Assembly: GCA_026398415.1 (NCBI GenBank)
Contig: JAPLSY010000085.1
Span: 146,319 to 210,318 of the forward strand
Direction of reading: 5' to 3'
DNA from: Kiritimatiellota bacterium
GTDB taxonomy: Bacteria; Verrucomicrobiota; Kiritimatiellia; JAAZAB01
Length of the DNA: 64,000 bases
The translations under genes were made by a program, and so were the position numbers. The notes beneath the pieces are model-generated. The model saw only the letters and a program-made list of their open reading frames with translations, did no database searches and was not told the origin of the DNA. Below, one piece after another: positions 60,373 through 64,000 of this stretch; position 1 is the stretch's first letter, and each line of letters opens with the position of its first letter.

Positions 60373-60999
60373 TTACCATCCAATGAGGGGCTCTCTGGCC
60401 GCGCGCGCGAATTCTTCCTGCGTGGACCAGGCGATGATCCCGGTTTCGAGATCGGTGATTTCGATGGTCAACTGGTAATACACCAGTTCCGTCTTGGAGA
60501 CCCGGACCTGTTTCCCGGTTTGTTTTTGCATTTCGATGAGTGCACCGGTCAGCATGAATTTGGCCCCTAATTGTTTGCCGACGGCCGTGCGCGTGTCATC
60601 GGTGGCGTTTTGGGCTTGGAAGCCCTGTTCTTTCATTAACTCCTGGCGGCGGCTTTCATTGACAAACTGAATCTTGTTGTTGCTCTTCTGCATCAGGATA
60701 TTCCGCAGGCGATCGGTCATGGCCTGGGTATCCACAAAGGTGGTCGTGCGGGGCTGGACGCCGTAGATGATCATGATCAGATTGGTGGGCTGGTTCCTGA
60801 TGAAATCGCTTGTGGCGATGCTCGTGGCCACCTTGTCGCTCAGGTTGCGCAGGTCCTGGGCTCCGTAGGTAGCGTCATAGGCCGGCAGGTTGGAGACATC
60901 CTTGTCCTCCACTTTTACCCGGAACATCGCGCACCCGGTCAAGATCAGCAAGCCACCGATTGCCGCACCCGACACTACCGCGCGGGAAATAGTTTTCAT
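60373..60999 (-). CDS. lpoB: penicillin-binding protein activator LpoB
   Basis: Outer-membrane lipoprotein (208 aa) whose family activates class A penicillin-binding proteins through the peptidoglycan layer. A lipobox (LILTGC) is followed by a short linker and the conserved core: DLRNLSDKVATSIATSDFIRNQP, NILMQKSNNKIQFVNESRRQEL, VGKQLGAKFMLTGALIEMQ and the C-terminal YYQLTIEITDLETGIIAWSTQEEFAR. GGAG is present upstream of the ATG. It is the first gene of a minus-strand pair with the COG3014-like lipoprotein. The activated PBP is not in the window. Confidence 0.88.
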   Translation of the reverse strand: MKTISRAVVSGAAIGGLLILTGCAMFRVKVEDKDVSNLPAYDATYGAQDLRNLSDKVATSIATSDFIRNQPTNLIMIIYGVQPRTTTFVDTQAMTDRLRNILMQKSNNKIQFVNESRRQELMKEQGFQAQNATDDTRTAVGKQLGAKFMLTGALIEMQKQTGKQVRVSKTELVYYQLTIEITDLETGIIAWSTQEEFARAAREPLIGW

Positions 61000-61126
61000 C
61001 GTTTTTCTCCTTTAGACGTGCTTGAACGTGAACCGTCCTTTTCGGGAATTATCATGGCCATTTCAGGCGCGGGCGTCAATGTTTTTTTGCGATTTTGGGA
61101 TGCCCCATTTGCATGCCACGCGGCAT

Positions 61127-62506
61127 CTATTGGAAGCCGAACACTGTGCCTTTGCTGAGATACTCGTAGGCGCCGATATCAACGGTTCTGCGGAAATTAT
61201 CTATGCGCCGATTACCGTAAACATCCAGCGCGTTTTCCATCCAGGCCCGATTTACGCCGGCATTGATGCAGGGCGAAGACGATTGCAACCTGAAATCAGT
61301 GGCGTTATTCACAAACCGCGGATCGTTGGTAATGGTATTGACCTCGGTGGCAAAGGTATAAACAATGTTGGGCGAGGTGCAACAGTTGGTAAATGTACTC
61401 ATGGCATAATCGCCCCAAGCACTTATGCCCCAGTTCGAGGAAGTTCCAGTGTCTGTGCGGTTTCCCCATATGATGGTGTTTTCGACCTTCGCGGCAGCAT
61501 TAGTCCTGCTGATAAATAATCCGCCATAACCTGAACTAGCATAATTGCTGACGATCGTGCAGTTTTGAATTGACATTGTATCATAAGTAGCTATGCCGCC
61601 ACCTGCATAACATATATTATTAGCAATCAAACAGTTTCTGACCAAGCTACCATTTTGCGCACGAACGCCACCCCCTTCCCCCCATACTGCTGGATTACAT
61701 GTATTTCCCATGATAAAGGAATTATGGCATTCCCCTTTCAAATATATGCCGGCGCCGCCATTGCCGCCAACGTAATTGGATACAACCCAGCAATTGCTGA
61801 TTACTGTGCCGGCGGTTGGCGAACTGGACCAAATTCCGCAACCTTGTACCCCTGCGCTATTGCCGGAGATCAGGCAATTGGCAATCCGCCAAGGTCCCCC
61901 GGAATTGATCCCAATTCCTCCGCCCGCGTTTGATGAGGTGTTGCCGCTAATTGTGCAATTCCATACGCCGCCACTAGAGTCTTGCATATGCACGCCACCG
62001 CCCCCATAGGGATACGCGGCAAACGCATAGTTACTCACGATCGTGCAGTTCGTCACTATCCCGTTCTGCAACAAGATTGACCCGCCGCGCGCCCAGTTGT
62101 CGCACCCTTTTGTGAGCGTAAAGCCCGCTACGGTGGCCCCGTACTTGTTAAGCGTAAAATGCCGATTAGTTGTATTTGGATAGTTGCCGTCCAGGATCGT
62201 ATTGGTCGGGTCCAGGATTCCGCCCGGCCCCCAACTCCGCACCGTAATGGCGTAGCTGACAGTTATTTGATTCGTGAGCCAATAGGTGGCGTTATTGGTC
62301 ACATACACCGTGTCGTTGTCGCGGGCAACGGCAACGACTTCGATCAGGTTGGTGTGCGCCCATCCCCAGTTGGTCCAGGGCGGGGTCGGTGACGGTTGCT
62401 GGCTCGACGTCACCACGTAATAATTCGTCGCCGATGCCCAGGGCACCGCCAGGGCCATCGTCAGCCCCAACCCGATCAACATCCGTTGCAAGTATTGAGT
62501 TTTCAT
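61127..62506 (-). CDS. secreted right-handed beta-helix protein
   Basis: A 459-aa exported protein with a signal peptide (RMLIGLGLTMALAVPWASA). Regular strands of about 22-25 residues with GGG turns and cysteine or asparagine ladders (IVTNCTIVSNYAFAAYPYGGGG, WNCTISGNTSSNAGGG, IQNCTIVSNYASSGYGG) mark a parallel beta-helix. It ends with NAGVNRAWMENALDVYGNRR ... VDIGAYEYLS, a choice-of-anchor Q-type C-terminus. GAGG lies just before the ATG at 62506. No lyase catalytic site can be assigned, so it may be an adhesin or a polysaccharide-binding or -degrading protein. Confidence 0.83.
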   Translation of the reverse strand: MKTQYLQRMLIGLGLTMALAVPWASATNYYVVTSSQQPSPTPPWTNWGWAHTNLIEVVAVARDNDTVYVTNNATYWLTNQITVSYAITVRSWGPGGILDPTNTILDGNYPNTTNRHFTLNKYGATVAGFTLTKGCDNWARGGSILLQNGIVTNCTIVSNYAFAAYPYGGGGVHMQDSSGGVWNCTISGNTSSNAGGGIGINSGGPWRIANCLISGNSAGVQGCGIWSSSPTAGTVISNCWVVSNYVGGNGGAGIYLKGECHNSFIMGNTCNPAVWGEGGGVRAQNGSLVRNCLIANNICYAGGGIATYDTMSIQNCTIVSNYASSGYGGLFISRTNAAAKVENTIIWGNRTDTGTSSNWGISAWGDYAMSTFTNCCTSPNIVYTFATEVNTITNDPRFVNNATDFRLQSSSPCINAGVNRAWMENALDVYGNRRIDNFRRTVDIGAYEYLSKGTVFGFQ

Positions 62507-62575
62507 CGTGCGCCTCACTTTGGCATAGTTTTATCCTGAGTCCGTGACCGAGAAAGTTCTGCCCGAACGTTCGTG

Positions 62576-64000
62576 CTAGCCCCCGGAGTAGACCGCTGCT
62601 TCCAACCCCTGCATGCAATCGTATCCACCGATGGTGCGGAGCTGGATCAACGCCGGCTTCCTGTCTTTGAACTGCTTCATCTCGTCCACATGGCCCGTGC
62701 GGCTTAGCCATTCCCATGTGGCTGGAAGATCCTGGATACAGTCCATGTCCCAGTAGGCGAACCCGCCTGCGCCAGCCTCGTGCCCGGCGAGGACGTTCTT
62801 AGGGCTCATGGCCTGCTCGCCGCGGTAACCGGAGAAGTAAATGACTTTGCAGTTCTTTTCATTCCCAAGTCGGATGTACTCCTGGTCAATTCCCTCCTGG
62901 CAGATGACGCTGTCCAAAAGTCCATTCTGAATCCACGCCTTGACGTCCAAACCTTCCTCCACGGGGGTCTTGCCCAGCCAGACGTTTTTGTTGCTCGGCC
63001 ACACCCAGACCGAAAGCTCCAGCCGACGGCCCTTCTTTTTCCCAACTTCGTCGAGGACTCGCCTTGCCTGACTCACGAAATCCGTCATGAACCCGGCCTT
63101 CACCGCCGACAGTCTCGGGTCGGCTGGGTCCACGGCGCGGGCATCTTCGCCATACTTCGCTCGGAACGCCTCAACTACGGGCTGCTCATACAACAAAAAG
63201 TGAGGCCCCCTCGTAAAGCAGAGGTTGATACCGTCCGCATCGAAACGCTCCGTTGCCTCGCGGATCAAACCCAGCATGAATTCCCTTACTTCGGGAAAGG
63301 CATAACTTGCCTTCTCAACCGCTGTGCCGTCTTTCATTACCTGCCTGAACTCCGGATGCAGGACAACAAATGACTTGTCACTCATACAGGGGGGCAGATG
63401 GCCGCTCATTCCCAGGCGGAACATAACATCGAACTTCAGGCCCATTGAATGAGCATGCTCCGCGATCGTATTCTGAACGTCCACTTTCCTCGATGCCAAG
63501 TCCCGCAACGAGTCGCGCATGACCTTCTCGGACCGGACGTACGGGCTGGGCATGCTCTGGGCGGCATCCACCAAACGCGTTCGACTGTCCTCGCCTGAGA
63601 ACATGCGTCCGAGTTTGGAGCCCGGATACCAGACGATATCTCCGCTGTTCACGGCAAGCAGGACCTTGCCTACGTCCGAATACCTGTAGCGCTCCACCAG
63701 TTCGAGGAGTTGCTCGCGGGTTCGGTACTCATTACTCCAGAAATAGGACATGCCGTCGATGGTGGCGACAAGCGACCTGGTATCTTTTCTGGCCCGGTCC
63801 GCCTTGATCGCCTCCACCTGCGCGGAGGTCAAAGGCACGAGTTTTACATAGGCCACATAGCACTTCTGAGCCAGCGGTCCATTGACTTTGCCAATGATCA
63901 AGTCTTCGCCGGTGAGGTCGGCGTGCTTGAAGAAGTCCTCGCGAATATACTCGGCATTTTGGCTGAGACACACATCACCCTCCCTGAATCTGAAAAAAGC
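62576..64000 (-). CDS. GHL10-like glycosidase-fold protein, N-terminus outside the window
   Basis: An open frame of at least 474 residues reaches the last base of the window, so the start is missing. After an N-terminal beta region (DLIIGKVNGPLAQKCYVAYVKLV) comes a (beta/alpha)8-like part (TIAEHAHSMGLKFDVMFRLGM, RFDADGINLCFTRGPHFLLYEQPV, ELSVWVWPSNKNVWLG, ILDSVICQEGI replaced here by LLDSVICQEGI, GGFAYWDMDC). The DGINLCF strand parallels DGIEMDFF in the GHL10-like protein at 24049-26361. The protein looks like a carbohydrate-active enzyme; the substrate is unknown. Confidence 0.72.
   Translation of the reverse strand, partial: AFFRFREGDVCLSQNAEYIREDFFKHADLTGEDLIIGKVNGPLAQKCYVAYVKLVPLTSAQVEAIKADRARKDTRSLVATIDGMSYFWSNEYRTREQLLELVERYRYSDVGKVLLAVNSGDIVWYPGSKLGRMFSGEDSRTRLVDAAQSMPSPYVRSEKVMRDSLRDLASRKVDVQNTIAEHAHSMGLKFDVMFRLGMSGHLPPCMSDKSFVVLHPEFRQVMKDGTAVEKASYAFPEVREFMLGLIREATERFDADGINLCFTRGPHFLLYEQPVVEAFRAKYGEDARAVDPADPRLSAVKAGFMTDFVSQARRVLDEVGKKKGRRLELSVWVWPSNKNVWLGKTPVEEGLDVKAWIQNGLLDSVICQEGIDQEYIRLGNEKNCKVIYFSGYRGEQAMSPKNVLAGHEAGAGGFAYWDMDCIQDLPATWEWLSRTGHVDEMKQFKDRKPALIQLRTIGGYDCMQGLEAAVYSGG

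Overview
The window looks like chromosome from an uncultivated Gram-negative, heterotrophic bacterium. My best guess is the PVC superphylum (Kiritimatiellota or Lentisphaerota). This is inferred from gene content only: a dcw division cluster with a divergent FtsZ and a MurC-MurB fusion, an LpxC-like protein and Lpo/CsgG-type envelope lipoproteins, type IV pilus motor ATPases, several URO-D-family methyltransferases, GHL10/GH99-like glycosidases and a secreted beta-helix protein. Coding density is high. I see no rRNA, tRNA or CRISPR array.

Layout. 1-4.3 kb: tpiA, secG, a peptide-binding lipoprotein and a DedA protein, closed by a 48-bp perfect palindrome facing an M42 peptidase. 5.6-10.5 kb: gpmI, an ornithine cyclodeaminase-like enzyme, a 170-bp MITE, an LpxC-like protein and a hydrolase. 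10.5-16.7 kb: trmL, then a run with an HPr-domain fusion, a TPR membrane protein, rimO, pgsA, a zinc-ribbon protein and a D-aminoacylase. 16.8-19.1 kb: a RHH/RelE toxin-antitoxin pair with a visible operator, and an insertion sequence whose transposase is frameshifted. 19.2-26.4 kb: glyS, a GH99-like glycosidase divergent from an AraC regulator, ruvB and a GHL10-like lipoprotein. 26.5-30.2 kb: a small basic protein divergent from gatCAB. 30.3-34.8 kb: pilB-pilT-pilB. 35-37.6 kb: a dUTPase-like protein and bioD-bioA. 37.7-46.5 kb: murG, murC-murB, ddl, ftsQ, ftsA, ftsZ. 46.5-48.5 kb: a glycosyltransferase and a folM-like/folB pair. 48.5-54.6 kb: two URO-D-like proteins around a SAM methyltransferase, divergent from a Gfo/Idh oxidoreductase and a LarA-family racemase. 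54.7-61 kb: an envelope cluster (beta-barrel, LysM lipoprotein, two coiled-coil membrane proteins, CsgG/PEGA protein, COG3014-like lipoprotein, LpoB). 61-64 kb: a beta-helix protein and a truncated GHL10-like protein.

The most striking feature is small repeated DNA. (1) A 37-bp imperfect palindrome occurs four times. Three copies are read in the same frame inside SecG, MurC and FtsZ and add the same 12 residues; the fourth lies in the MITE. (2) Degenerate tandem repeats with a strict 7-bp period but different consensus sequences sit directly after stop codons or between operon genes, often as inverted pairs. One tract has been absorbed into MurG between its two domains, and another forms its C-terminus. 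(3) Arrays of 15- or 18-bp units sit inside coding sequences: five in MurC-MurB and others in the folM-like reductase, the beta-barrel protein and the LysM lipoprotein. Together they suggest a genome in which several short-repeat processes remodel intergenic DNA and essential proteins. A second candidate system is the URO-D/methyltransferase/oxidoreductase/LarA-like locus, which may be a corrinoid- or metal-dependent catabolic module of unknown substrate.
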